Shown: in pieces, positions 23,158 to 32,597 of the stretch
How the letters are laid out: each line of letters begins with the position of its first letter
Position numbering within the stretch: position 1 is the first letter of the stretch
Source of the DNA: Actinomyces faecalis
GTDB taxonomy: Bacteria > Actinomycetota > Actinomycetes > Actinomycetales > Actinomycetaceae
Reading direction: 5' to 3'
Length of the DNA: 64,000 bases
NCBI RefSeq assembly: GCF_013184985.2
Contig: NZ_CP063418.1
Coordinates: forward strand, 1,860,001 to 1,924,000
Made by a program: the position numbers and the translations under genes
Notes under the pieces: model-generated
Database searches by the model: none
What the model was told of the DNA's origin: nothing
The model's input: only the letters and a program-made list of their open reading frames with translations

Positions 23158-24192
23158 TCAGCGCCGCTGGCACCCGGGGCACCAGAACAGGCGCCGCCCA
23201 GCCACCTCCTTCTCACTGACCGGCGTCCCGCAGCGCAGGCAGGGCCGCCCGGTTCGGTGGTAGACGTACCAGCGTGCCGCTTCCTCGTCCCCCGCCGGGA
23301 CCGGCTCAGGCACGTCCTCGGGATCGACGGTGGTGATGAAGCCCGTGGCCACGCCGTACTCCATGAGCGGGACCAGGTCCTCCCACAGTCCTCGCAGTCG
23401 CTTCTCACTCACCCGGTTGCCGGCCACGAAGGGACTGACCCCGCCTCGCAGCAGCGTCTCCGCACGGTAGATGTTGCCGACTCCGGAGATCACTGACTGG
23501 TCCATCAGCAGCTCGCCGACCGCCTTACGACGACGGCGCACGGCATCCACAAAGACCCGCGCGTCGCCGTCGGGCCTCAGTGGATCGGGGCCGAGACGAC
23601 GGCGCACGGCAACCACCCCAGAGGCGTCCAGGACCTCGCAGGCCGCCGGTCCGGTCAGGTCGGCCACTCCGTGCTCGCTCTCTAGCCGCAGGCGCACCGC
23701 GCCGCGGGGCCCAGGCGCCCGCCACTGACCAGGCGAGGGAGCCGGAGACAGGCCTGCGGCGTCGTCCCCACCAGACAGGCCCGACAGGGCTGAGCCGCCG
23801 CCGTGAGCCAGGGCGTGCTCACCACGCTCACCCACTCGCCGGCGGGGTGCCCCGATGGCGTGGGGCGCGGTAAAGGTGGAGTCACCGTCGAAGGTCCACG
23901 AGCCGTACAGCCCTAGGTGGACGCGCAGCCAGGTCACCGGGGCAGAGGCGTCGTCATCCGCCTCCCCAACCGTGCAGGCCCCTCCTGGCAGCCGGAAGGG
24001 GACATCGGCCTCGGGAGCGAAGGCCACGAAGAGGTGCTTGCCGTGGGCCTCGGCTCCCAGCAGCACCTGGCCGTCCAGGCTCTCAGCGCCAGCGGCAAAG
24101 CGCCCCTGCGGGGAGGACACGTGCAGGCGCCGGCCTCCGAAGAGCTCGCTGAGGGCAGCGGCGAGCCGGTGGATCGTGTGTCCTTCAGGCAT
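23158..24192 (-). CDS. Fpg/Nei family DNA glycosylase (endonuclease VIII-like)
   Basis: 344 residues from ATG 24192 (MPEGHTIHRLA; Pro2 and Glu3 are the catalytic pair after Met removal). The helix-two-turn-helix segment is VGELLMDQSVISGVGNIYRAETL, and the C-terminal zinc finger CLRCGTPVSEKEVAGRRLFWCPGC has four Cys. The P-E-G-H start marks the Nei rather than the Fpg (PELPE) branch. A glycine/serine-rich insertion of about 45 residues (about 120-165) is unusual. Base-excision repair of oxidised pyrimidines is predicted. Confidence 0.93.
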   Translation of the reverse strand: MPEGHTIHRLAAALSELFGGRRLHVSSPQGRFAAGAESLDGQVLLGAEAHGKHLFVAFAPEADVPFRLPGGACTVGEADDDASAPVTWLRVHLGLYGSWTFDGDSTFTAPHAIGAPRRRVGERGEHALAHGGGSALSGLSGGDDAAGLSPAPSPGQWRAPGPRGAVRLRLESEHGVADLTGPAACEVLDASGVVAVRRRLGPDPLRPDGDARVFVDAVRRRRKAVGELLMDQSVISGVGNIYRAETLLRGGVSPFVAGNRVSEKRLRGLWEDLVPLMEYGVATGFITTVDPEDVPEPVPAGDEEAARWYVYHRTGRPCLRCGTPVSEKEVAGRRLFWCPGCQRR

Positions 24193-24234
24193 GGGACAGA
24201 CCGTAGCCCACTGAGTCACCGTTGCTCATCAGAC

Positions 24235-24303
24235 ACGTGGTTGTGCGTGCGGGACCGGCGTCTGCACGTGACGAGGCTACCGGTCCCGCACGCAACACCA
24301 CGT
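24235..24303. repeat. 24-bp imperfect inverted repeat
   Basis: Arms 24235-24258 and 24280-24303 with two mismatches and a 21-nt loop, in the gap between rpiB (-) and the glycosylase (-). Possible rpiB terminator. Confidence 0.75.
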
Positions 24304-24329
24304 TCTCGCCGTCAGTCTCCGACGTCATT

Positions 24330-24377
24330 GCTCTCAGGCCTGGTGGTGGGCGCGCTCTCAGGCCTGGTGGTGGGCGC
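24330..24377. repeat. 24-bp perfect tandem duplication at the rpiB stop
   Basis: Two adjacent copies (24330-24353, 24354-24377). On the minus strand each copy encodes ERAHHQA plus TGA, so the last seven codons and stop of rpiB are repeated in frame after the real stop. Confidence 0.95.
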
Positions 24378-24816
24378 GCTCGTAGTCCAGGACCTGGTCG
24401 ATGCGTCCCTGGTGGCGCTCCTCGCCGGAGAAGGGCTCAGCCACGAAGGCGTCGAGGATCTCGATCGCCTCCTCGGTCGAGTGCTGACGGGCGCCGAGAC
24501 CAGCAACGTTGGCGTCGTTGTGCTGACGGGCGAGCCTGGCGGTCTCGACGTTCCAGACCAGCGCCGCGCGCACGCCGTCCACCTTGTTGGCCGCGATCTG
24601 CTCACCGTTGCCCGAGCCTCCCAGCACGATGCCGAGCGAGCCGGGGTCGGCCACTACCGCCTCGGCGGCGGCGAAGCAGAACTCCGGGTAGTCATCGAGA
24701 CGGTCGTAGACGTAGCAGCCGTGGTCCACGACCTCGTGGCCCTGCTCGGTAAGGTGGCTGACGAGCACGCCCTTGAGCTCGAATCCAGCATGGTCCGTTC
24801 CGATGTGAATACGCAT
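24358..24816 (-). CDS. rpiB: Ribose-5-phosphate isomerase B
   Basis: 152 residues: MRIHIGTDHAGFELK start, the D-H-A-G motif, DYPEFCFAAAEAV, GIVLGGSGNGEQIAANKVDGVRAALVWN (phosphate-binding loop) and ARQHNDANVAGLGARQHS. Interconverts ribose-5-P and ribulose-5-P in the pentose phosphate pathway. It uses the mycobacterial-type pattern in which a Glu replaces the catalytic Cys near GSGNGE. The 3' end is duplicated as described separately. Confidence 0.95.
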   Translation of the reverse strand: MRIHIGTDHAGFELKGVLVSHLTEQGHEVVDHGCYVYDRLDDYPEFCFAAAEAVVADPGSLGIVLGGSGNGEQIAANKVDGVRAALVWNVETARLARQHNDANVAGLGARQHSTEEAIEILDAFVAEPFSGEERHQGRIDQVLDYERAHHQA

Positions 24817-24901
24817 GGCCGCAATTGTGCCTCACGCGAACAGCGCACGCCGACCGTGGACGCGATCCGGAACATCCGACGACGGCCACTAGGTTGTCAC
24901 C

Positions 24902-26983
24902 ATGACTGAGACCACAGCGACTCACGCCGCCCCTGTCCTGGCCGGAGTGCTGGACACCGCTGCCGCTGACACCAGCGTCCGGGTCCAGGACGACCTCTTC
25001 CGCCACGTCAACGGAACATGGCTGTCCACCGCCCCGATCCCGGCGGACCGCCCCAGCGCCGGCTCCTTCTACGACCTCCGTGACGCCTCTGAGGAGGCCT
25101 GCCACACGATCCTGGAGGAGCTGGCTGCCTCCCAGCCCGACCTTTCGACGCCGTCCGGCAAGATCGCTGGCCTGTACGCCGCCTTCATGGACGCCGAGCA
25201 CATCGACTCCCTCGGCGCCCAGCCCCTTCAGGCTGAGCTCTCCCCGGTCCTGGCTGCCCCTACCAAGGAGGCCCTGGCTCGGCTGCTCGGCGCCATGATC
25301 GCCACAGGCTTCACCGGCGTGGTCGGTGTGGACGTGGAGAACGACCTCAACGACCCCGAGCGCTACACCACCTGGGTCGGCCAGGCCGGTATCGGACTGC
25401 CCGACGAGTCCTACTACCGCGAGGACGCCCAGGCCGAGGTCCGCCAGGCCTACGTCTCGCACGTTGCCACGATGCTGCGCCTGGCCGGGGTCGCGTCCGA
25501 CGACGCAACCGCCTCCCAGGCGGCGGAACGTGTCATGTCCGTGGAGACCGCCCTGGCCAAGGGCCACTGGGACCGGGTGGCCTGCCGTGACATCGAGAAG
25601 ATGAACAACCCCCGTAGCTGGGAGGAGATCGTTGCCGCCGGTCCAGGCTTCCCGTGGGGCTCCTGGCGCGAGGGTATCGAGTCGGCCGCCGCCGCAGCGG
25701 GCGCCGAGGCGGGTGACTTCCTCGTTCACACGATCGTCGAGCAGCCTGACTACCTCGCCCACGCCGCCAGCGTGTGGCGCTCCACGGACCTGGAAGACCT
25801 CAGGCTGTGGGCGGCGTGGCACCTGGTCCACGGCCGGGCGACGCTCCTGTCCTCCGACTTCGTCAACGAGAACTTCGCCTTCTACTCCCAGCGCCTGCAG
25901 GGTGTCGACGAGCTGCGCCCGCGGTGGAAGCGTGGCGTGGGCCTGGTGGAGGCGTGCCTGGGAGAGGCACTGGGCGAGATCTACGTCGAGCGCCACTTCC
26001 CGCCCTCGCACAAGGAGGCGATGGAGACCCTGGTCGCAGACCTCATCGAGGCCTACCGCCAGTCCATCTCGTCGCTGGAGTGGATGGGCCCAGCCACGCG
26101 CGAGCGGGCGCTGGACAAGCTGGCCCAGTTCACCCCGAAGATCGGTTACCCGACCACCTGGCGCGACTACTCCGCCGTCGTCATCACGCCTGGGGACCTG
26201 CTGGCGAGCGTGCGCAGCGTCGAGGCCTTCGACCTCGCCCGCGCGCTGCGCAAGCTCGCCGAGCCGGTGGACCGCGACGAGTGGCACATGACCCCGCAGA
26301 CGGTCAACGCCTACTACAACCCGACGATGAACGAGATCGTCTTCCCGGCTGCCATCCTCCAGCCGCCCTTCTTCGACCCTCAGGCTGACGCCGCCGTCAA
26401 CTACGCCGGCATCGGCGCGGTGATCGGTCACGAGATCGGGCACGGCTTCGACGACCAGGGCTCAACCTTCGACGGCACCGGCAAGGTCGTAGACTGGTGG
26501 ACCGACGAGGACCGCAAGGCCTTCACCGAGCGCACCAAGGCACTCATCGCCCAGTACGACGCCTTCCAGCCCGCCTCGCTCATGGCCAGGGCCGAGCGTG
26601 AAGGCACCCCGCTGACCGAGGTGCCGCACGTCAACGGCGCACTGACCATCGGGGAGAACATCGGGGACCTGGGCGGGCTGGGGATCGCGCTCAAGGCCTA
26701 CCGCCTGGCGCTGGCTCGCGAGGGTGTCAGCTCGGTGGCCCAGGCGCCTGTCATCGACGGGCTCAGCGCGCTGGAGCGCTTCTTCTACTCCTGGGCCCGG
26801 ATCTGGAGGGGCAAGAACCGGGACGAGCAGGCCGAGCTGCTGCTGACGATCGACCCCCACTCACCTGCGGAGTTCCGCTGCAACGGGATCGTGCGCAACG
26901 TCGATGCCTTCTACGAGGCCTTCGACGTGGCCCCGGGTGACGGCCTGTGGCTGGCGCCCGAGGAGCGGGTGAGCATCTGGTGA
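24902..26983 (+). CDS. M13 family metallopeptidase (neprilysin/PepO-like)
   Basis: 693 residues with no signal peptide, so an intracellular oligopeptidase. Zinc site HEIGH (His510, Glu511, His514) in VIGHEIGHGFDDQGSTFD, third ligand Glu585 in GENIGDLGGL, substrate-binding NAYYNPTMNEIVFPAAILQPPF. N-terminal M13_N domain begins VRVQDDLFRHVNGTWL. It lies immediately after rpiB's promoter region, divergently transcribed. Confidence 0.96.
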   Translation: MTETTATHAAPVLAGVLDTAAADTSVRVQDDLFRHVNGTWLSTAPIPADRPSAGSFYDLRDASEEACHTILEELAASQPDLSTPSGKIAGLYAAFMDAEHIDSLGAQPLQAELSPVLAAPTKEALARLLGAMIATGFTGVVGVDVENDLNDPERYTTWVGQAGIGLPDESYYREDAQAEVRQAYVSHVATMLRLAGVASDDATASQAAERVMSVETALAKGHWDRVACRDIEKMNNPRSWEEIVAAGPGFPWGSWREGIESAAAAAGAEAGDFLVHTIVEQPDYLAHAASVWRSTDLEDLRLWAAWHLVHGRATLLSSDFVNENFAFYSQRLQGVDELRPRWKRGVGLVEACLGEALGEIYVERHFPPSHKEAMETLVADLIEAYRQSISSLEWMGPATRERALDKLAQFTPKIGYPTTWRDYSAVVITPGDLLASVRSVEAFDLARALRKLAEPVDRDEWHMTPQTVNAYYNPTMNEIVFPAAILQPPFFDPQADAAVNYAGIGAVIGHEIGHGFDDQGSTFDGTGKVVDWWTDEDRKAFTERTKALIAQYDAFQPASLMARAEREGTPLTEVPHVNGALTIGENIGDLGGLGIALKAYRLALAREGVSSVAQAPVIDGLSALERFFYSWARIWRGKNRDEQAELLLTIDPHSPAEFRCNGIVRNVDAFYEAFDVAPGDGLWLAPEERVSIW

Positions 26984-26999
26984 GCCACGGCGTTGCCTC

Positions 27000-28118
27000 C
27001 TACCTGTCAGCCCTGAGCGCCTCCAGGTACCGCGCCACGGCCCGCGCGAGGTTCTCCGGCCCCTCTCTCAGCGCCTGCTCCACCGCGACCGTCTCGTCCA
27101 CGATCGGTACCAGACGCGCCCCCATCTCCTCCAGGGCGCCGGCCCCTGGACGGATCCTGCCTGCGAAGACCACGCACGGCACGCCGGCGGCACGTGCCAC
27201 CTGCGCCACTCCCGCCGGGGTCTTGCCCGCAGCCGTCTGCGCGTCCACCGAGCCCTCGCCGGTAAGGACGAGGTCCGCGCCGCGTACCGCCTCCTCCAGG
27301 CCGACGGCGCGAGCCACGAGCTCGGTCCCCGGCACCAGGCGCGCCCCCAGAAACGCTCGCAGCGCGAAGCCTAGACCACCCGCCGCGCCTGCCCCGGCCT
27401 CCCGGGCAACCTGCTGCTGCCCGGTGACCTCGGCCAGGTGCCCCAGCACGGCGTCCAGCTCAGCGACCTGCGCCTCACGCACACCCTTCTGCGGTCCGAA
27501 GACAGCCGTGGCTCCGCACGGACCGGTCAACGGGTTGGTCACGTCGCAGGCCGCCTCGATCTGAGTACCCGCGAGCGCCGGGTCCAGCCCGGACAGGTCG
27601 CTGCTGTCCACCGCGCCCAGCAGCGAGGGGCAGGCGGGAGCCACCTCCCGCCCCTGTGAGTCCAGCAACCGCGCTCCCAGCGCCGTCAGCATGCCCATCC
27701 CGCAGTCATTGGTGGCGGAGCCGCCGATCCCCAGGAGGATGCGTCGCACGCCGCGGGACAGAGCGTCACGGACCAGGAGCCCGAGCCCGGCGGTCGTCGA
27801 TGCCATGACGTCCCGGTCGTCCGGCGCCACGAGCTCAAGCCCGGCACAGCTGGCCACGTCCATCACCGCGCGCTCCCCGGCCAGGCCGTAGCGCGCCCGG
27901 ACCGGGCGTCCCAGGGCGTCGGTCGAGCTGGCCTCGACCGTCCTGGCTCCCCAGGCAGAGGTGACCGCGTCGACAAAGCCCTCACCACCGTCGGACATCG
28001 GGACGCAGCAGACCTGCGCCCGTGGCAGCGCCGTGTGCACTCCCCGCTCCATCGCCAGTGCCGCCTGGCGCGCGGTCATCGACTCCTTGAACGAGTCCGG
28101 TGCTGCCACGACTCTCAT
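27000..28118 (-). CDS. Glycerate kinase (GarK/GlxK type)
   Basis: 372 residues: VVAAPDSFKESMTARQAALAMERGV, VPMSDGGEGFVDAV, RILLGIGGSATNDCGMGML, VTNPLTGPCGATAVFGPQKG, DLVLTGEGSVDAQTAAGKTPAGVA. These are the glycerate kinase type-1 signatures. Phosphorylates glycerate with ATP. It stands alone, convergent with the M13 peptidase (15-bp gap). Confidence 0.95.
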   Translation of the reverse strand: MRVVAAPDSFKESMTARQAALAMERGVHTALPRAQVCCVPMSDGGEGFVDAVTSAWGARTVEASSTDALGRPVRARYGLAGERAVMDVASCAGLELVAPDDRDVMASTTAGLGLLVRDALSRGVRRILLGIGGSATNDCGMGMLTALGARLLDSQGREVAPACPSLLGAVDSSDLSGLDPALAGTQIEAACDVTNPLTGPCGATAVFGPQKGVREAQVAELDAVLGHLAEVTGQQQVAREAGAGAAGGLGFALRAFLGARLVPGTELVARAVGLEEAVRGADLVLTGEGSVDAQTAAGKTPAGVAQVARAAGVPCVVFAGRIRPGAGALEEMGARLVPIVDETVAVEQALREGPENLARAVARYLEALRADR

Positions 28119-28302
28119 GACTGCTCCTCCCGCTGTCCGCTCCCACCGAGGCTAGCCGAGGCCCGGACGCTGTGCGCCTTGGGTCACGCACCAGGCGGTG
28201 AGAGGATGGCAGGCGGTGCCGCTCCGCCGTCGGGCCCGCCTGCGGCGGGACGCGTCGGTCGCGAGCCGTGCACCGCCAGCCGACCCAGACGAAGGAGACC
28301 CC

Positions 28303-30870
28303 ATGCCCGGTCAGAACCTGACCCGCGAGGAGGCGGCCAAGCGCGCCGAGCTCCTCACCGTCGCCAGCTACGACATCGCCCTGGACCTGACCCGCGGCGA
28401 GGAGACCTTCCGCTCCGCCACCACCGTGCGCTTCAGCGCGACGCCGGGTGCCGCTACCTTCATCGACCTCATCGCCCCCACCGTCCACTCGATCGTCCTC
28501 AACGGCAAGGACCTGGACCCGGCCGAGGCCTACGTAGACTCGCGCGTCGCCCTAGACGATCTCCAGGACGACAACGAGCTGACCGTCGTCGCGGACTGCG
28601 CCTACATGCACACCGGCGAGGGCCTGCACCGCTTCACCGACCCGGCCGACGGCGAGACCTACCTCTACTCCCAGTTCGAGGTGCCGGACTCACGTCGCGT
28701 CTTCGCCGTCTTCGAGCAGCCTGACCTCAAGGCCTCCTTCACCTTCACCGTCACCGCCCCGGCAGGGTGGACGGTCTTCTCCAACTCGCCCACCCCGGAG
28801 CCCGTCGCCGGCGAGAAGGACGGTTCCCAGGTCTTCTCCTTCGCTCCTACCGAGCGCATCAGCTCCTACATCACCGCGATCGTGGCAGGTCCCTACCAGG
28901 GCGTGACCAGCTCCTACACCAGCGTTGACGGCCGCGAGATCCCGCTGGGCACCTACTGCCGCGCCTCGCTGGCCGAGCACATGGACTCCGAGGAGATCCT
29001 GGACATCACCAAGCGGGGCTTCGCCTTCTACGAGGAGCTGTTCGCCACCCCCTACGCCTTCACCAAGTACGACCAGGTCTTCGTGCCCGAGTTCAACGCC
29101 GGTGCCATGGAGAACGCCGGGTGCGTGACCCACCGCGACGACTACATCTTCCGCTCCCGGCCCGTCGAGGCTCGCGTGGAGCGCCGCGCCGTCACCATCC
29201 TCCATGAGCTGGCCCATATGTGGTTCGGGGACATGGTGACGATGACCTGGTGGAACGACCTGTGGCTCAACGAGTCCTTCGCCGAGTACACCTCGACCCT
29301 GGCCACCGCCGAGACCACCCGCTTCACCGACGCCTGGACCACCTTCCAGGCGCTGGAGAAGACCTGGGCCTACAACCAGGACCAGCTCTCCTCCACCCAC
29401 CCCATCGCAGCCGAGATCAAGGACCTGCACGACGTCGAGGTCAACTTCGACGGCATCACCTACGCCAAGGGCGCCTCGGTGCTCACGGCGCTGGTGGCCT
29501 ACGTGGGCCGCGAGTCCTTCTTCAAGGGCATCGCCTCCTACCTCGCCTCCCACGCCTACGCCAACGCCACGCTGGCTGACCTGCTGGCCGAGCTGGAGAA
29601 GACCTCCGGACGCGACCTGGGTGCGTGGACGAGGGTCTGGCTCCAGGAGGCCGGGGTCACCACCCTGCGCACGGAGCTGGTCACCGACGCCGACGGCGTC
29701 ATCACCTCCGCCGCCGTCCTCCAGGAGATCCCGCAGGGCTCTCCGGCGAGCCTGCGCCCCCACCGTGTGGCGATCGGCAGCTACGACCTGGTCGACGGGG
29801 TGCTGACCCGTACCGGCCGGGTCGAGCTGGACGTGGACGGTGCCCGCACCGAGGTTCCCGAGCTTGTGGGGACAGCTCGCGCTGACGTGCTCGTCCTCAA
29901 CGACGACGACCTCACCTATGCCAAGGTGCGTCTGGACGACGCCTCGCTGCAGGCCGGCCTGGCTGGCATCGCCTCCTTCACTGACTCCCTGCCTCGCTCG
30001 ATCGTGCTCGCCTCGGCATGGGACATGGTGCGCGACGCCGAGATGCCGGCCTCGCGGTTCCTGGCCGCGGCCCTGGAGGCGCTTGAGGTCGAGACCCACT
30101 CCTCGGTGGTCCAGGGCCTGCTGGCCCGGGTCACGACCTGCCTGTCCTTCTACCTGCCGCCGGCCGCCCGCAAGGCAGCAGCTCCGGGCGCCGCACAGTC
30201 GCTGCTGGAGCTGGCTCGCGCCGCCGAGCCGGACAGCGACAAGCAGCTGCAGCTGGTGCGTGCCGTGGCCGCCCACGCCGTCACTGACGAGCAGACCGCG
30301 ACCGTGTCCGCCTGGCTCGACGGCTCCGAGACCCTGGAGGGTCTGAGCGTGGACCAGGACCTGCGCTGGGAGCTGCTTACCGGACTCGTGGCCGCTGGCA
30401 GGGCCGGTGAGGAGGAGATCGCTGCCGAGGAGCAGCGCGACCGCACGACCACGGGCCGCGAGCGCGCTGCCCAGGCCCGGGCGACTCTGCCCGTGCCCGA
30501 GGCCAAGGCTGCGACCTGGCGTGCGCTGGTGGACAGCTCCTCGATGCCCAACGAGACCCAGGTCAGGACGCTGCTGGGCTTCGCCTCCGTGGAGCGTCAC
30601 CCTGAGCTGCTCGTGCCCTTCGTGAGCGAGTACGTGCGCGAGGCGGACGCCATCTGGGCCTCTCGAACCTTCCACATGGCTGAGAACCTCCTGTCCGGCC
30701 TGTGGTCGGTGTCCACGGTGGGCCTGGAGGGCGCCGACCCGGTGGGGGCGCTGGAGGGCTGGATGACCTCGCACGAGGACGCTCCTGCCGCCTTGCGCCG
30801 TATCGTGAGCGAGAACCTGGACGACACCCGCCGCGTGGCCGCCGTCCAGACGCGCGAGCTGCAGGGCTGA
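28303..30870 (+). CDS. pepN: Aminopeptidase N (family M1)
   Basis: 855 residues. Exopeptidase motif GAMENAG, zinc site HELAH (His301, Glu302, His305) with third ligand Glu324 (WLNESFAEY), and the large C-terminal ERAP1-like helical domain. ATG 28303 follows GAAGGAG; in-frame upstream codons from 28198 are not needed. Cytoplasmic removal of N-terminal residues. Followed by a strong terminator. Confidence 0.97.
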   Translation: MPGQNLTREEAAKRAELLTVASYDIALDLTRGEETFRSATTVRFSATPGAATFIDLIAPTVHSIVLNGKDLDPAEAYVDSRVALDDLQDDNELTVVADCAYMHTGEGLHRFTDPADGETYLYSQFEVPDSRRVFAVFEQPDLKASFTFTVTAPAGWTVFSNSPTPEPVAGEKDGSQVFSFAPTERISSYITAIVAGPYQGVTSSYTSVDGREIPLGTYCRASLAEHMDSEEILDITKRGFAFYEELFATPYAFTKYDQVFVPEFNAGAMENAGCVTHRDDYIFRSRPVEARVERRAVTILHELAHMWFGDMVTMTWWNDLWLNESFAEYTSTLATAETTRFTDAWTTFQALEKTWAYNQDQLSSTHPIAAEIKDLHDVEVNFDGITYAKGASVLTALVAYVGRESFFKGIASYLASHAYANATLADLLAELEKTSGRDLGAWTRVWLQEAGVTTLRTELVTDADGVITSAAVLQEIPQGSPASLRPHRVAIGSYDLVDGVLTRTGRVELDVDGARTEVPELVGTARADVLVLNDDDLTYAKVRLDDASLQAGLAGIASFTDSLPRSIVLASAWDMVRDAEMPASRFLAAALEALEVETHSSVVQGLLARVTTCLSFYLPPAARKAAAPGAAQSLLELARAAEPDSDKQLQLVRAVAAHAVTDEQTATVSAWLDGSETLEGLSVDQDLRWELLTGLVAAGRAGEEEIAAEEQRDRTTTGRERAAQARATLPVPEAKAATWRALVDSSSMPNETQVRTLLGFASVERHPELLVPFVSEYVREADAIWASRTFHMAENLLSGLWSVSTVGLEGADPVGALEGWMTSHEDAPAALRRIVSENLDDTRRVAAVQTRELQG

Positions 30871-30928
30871 GCGCGGGCAGGCGGGAGCGCGCGCCCGGGC
30901 CGGTCCCGCCTGCTGGCTGGCCGACTGG

Positions 30929-30967
30929 CGACGGCGCCCCTGACCACTGCGGTCAGGGGCGCCGTCG
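30929..30967. terminator. Bidirectional terminator between pepN and EIIC
   Basis: Perfect 17-bp arms (30929-30945, 30951-30967), 5-nt loop, outer stem CGACGGCG. Confidence 0.85.
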
Positions 30968-30988
30968 TCGTCTCTTGCGGATGTCGGC

Positions 30989-32335
30989 TCAGGCCTTGCG
31001 AGCAGCCTCAGCGTTCTTGCCAGTGGACTCAGCCGCAGCCTTCTGTGCGGCCGTGAAGGAGTCGGTCTCGTCCTCCTCGCGACCCGGCGTGGCGAAGCCA
31101 AGCTTGATGATGAGGAAACGGAAGAGGAAGTAGTAGATGACGGCGTAGACCAGGCCGATGACTGCCAGCAGGATCGGGCCGCCCACCGCGCCACCGGACA
31201 GCTCGGCCGACTTGCCGAAGTTCAGCACGTAGTCGATCGCACCGGCGGAGAAGGAGAAGCCGTCCTTGATGCCCAGGGCGTTGACCAGGGCCAGCGAGGT
31301 GCCCGTGAGTACGGCGTGCACCGCGTAGATCGGGAAGGCCACGTAGGCGAAGGCGTACTCCAGGGGCTCGGTGATACCCGTGATGAAGGCGGTCAGGGCG
31401 ACCGAGACCATGAGGGCACCGGTGGCCTTGCGCTTGGCAGGCTTGGCGGTGTGCCAGATCGCCAGGGCGGCAGCCGGCAGCGCGAACATCATGATTGGGA
31501 AGAAGCCGGTCATGAACGAGCCCGTCCAGGCGTTGGTGCCGTCGACACCTGAGAAGAAGCAGGTGAGGTCACCGTGCGCCACGCTGCCGTCAGCGGTCTC
31601 GCACTGTCCCAGCTGGAACCACGGGATGGAGTTGAGCAGGTGGTGCAGGCCGAACGGGATGAGCAGACGGTTCGCGGTGCCGAAGACGAAGGCCGCCAGC
31701 GCCGCGGCGATACCGCCCTCGGTGCCAGCGTTCATGAGCCAGCCACCCAGCTGCTCGTTGATGAGCCAGTTGAAGGCCGGGTAGATCAGGCCCATGACGA
31801 GGGCGATGACGACGGCGGCGGCCGAGGTCACGATCGGGACGAAGCGGCGCCCGCCGAAGAAGGCCAGCCAGTCGGGCAGCTTGGTGCGGTAGTACTTCTG
31901 CCACAGCAGAGCGGCGACGATCCCCATGACGATACCGCCCAGGACGCCGTAATTGATCGTGTTCTCCTCAGGCGTCTGCCCGCCGGCGCCCCAGTAAGGC
32001 GCCAGGGCGCCGAGCACGCCGGAGAAGACGAGGTAGCCGATGAGGCCGGCCACGCCGGTGGATCCGTCAGACTTGCGGGCAAAACCAACAGCAACGCCGA
32101 CGGCGAAGATGAGAGGCAGGTTGCTGAAGACAGCGTTGCCGGCGGCGCCCAGGACATCGGCGACCGGCTGCATCCAGCTCAGGTGCTGAGCGAGCCCGTC
32201 GGCCCCCAGCATGTCAGCCTGTCCCAGGCGCAGGAGGAGACCTGCGGCAGGCAGCGTGGCGATCGGGAGCATCAGGGAGCGCCCAAGTCGCTGGGCGACG
32301 GCGAAGACGCCACCCGATTTCTTCTTGTCAGACAC
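30989..32335 (-). CDS. PTS EIIC component (glucose/N-acetylglucosamine family)
   Basis: 448-residue membrane permease, about ten hydrophobic segments. Family marks: SLMLPIATLPAAGLLLRLGQ near the N-terminus, GLHHLLNSIPWFQLG, and the invariant substrate-site motif FITGITEPLEYAF. GTG 32335 is chosen (CTGGAGAAC upstream). It has no fused EIIB or EIIA domain; those are separate genes 1.2 kb away on the other strand. A dre-like operator lies in its 5' region. N-acetylglucosamine is the likeliest substrate because of that operator; glucose is the alternative. Confidence 0.92.
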   Translation of the reverse strand: MSDKKKSGGVFAVAQRLGRSLMLPIATLPAAGLLLRLGQADMLGADGLAQHLSWMQPVADVLGAAGNAVFSNLPLIFAVGVAVGFARKSDGSTGVAGLIGYLVFSGVLGALAPYWGAGGQTPEENTINYGVLGGIVMGIVAALLWQKYYRTKLPDWLAFFGGRRFVPIVTSAAAVVIALVMGLIYPAFNWLINEQLGGWLMNAGTEGGIAAALAAFVFGTANRLLIPFGLHHLLNSIPWFQLGQCETADGSVAHGDLTCFFSGVDGTNAWTGSFMTGFFPIMMFALPAAALAIWHTAKPAKRKATGALMVSVALTAFITGITEPLEYAFAYVAFPIYAVHAVLTGTSLALVNALGIKDGFSFSAGAIDYVLNFGKSAELSGGAVGGPILLAVIGLVYAVIYYFLFRFLIIKLGFATPGREEDETDSFTAAQKAAAESTGKNAEAARKA

Positions 32336-32424
32336 GTTGTTCTCCAGTGTTCGGGAGGGAGCGGCGGCGGTGCCGCAGGGGTGCTGCCCACAGGGACAGT
32401 CATGGTCCGGCTGGGCGACGACGC

Positions 32425-32440
32425 ACAGGTCTGGACCAGT
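32425..32440. promoter_or_regulatory. dre-like operator upstream of EIIC
   Basis: ACAGGTCTGGACCAGT, 90 bp upstream of EIIC and 158 bp before the GntR gene. It has the GGTCT-x-GACC core of the DasR/NagR consensus (ACTGGTCTAGACCACT). Confidence 0.65.
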
Positions 32441-32597
32441 GATACCAGCAAAGACCACGTGCCGGCCGATGTCAAGCACCTCGTTCTCCCGGTCGCCGTC
32501 AGGACGCAGAGCCGACCGCGTCAGAGGTTTTCCCACACGGGACGAGACGGGGCACAATGACCTTGTCAACCCCGCCGCCACGAGTCACGAGCCGCCC

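Noticed and set aside
24330..24377. CRISPR array
   Set aside because: Only two direct repeats with no spacer. No array with regular spacers, and no cas gene, was seen anywhere in the window.
28690..31194. Long open frame on the minus strand opposite pepN
   Set aside because: Same GC artefact; it also runs through the terminator at 30929-30967 and into the EIIC gene.
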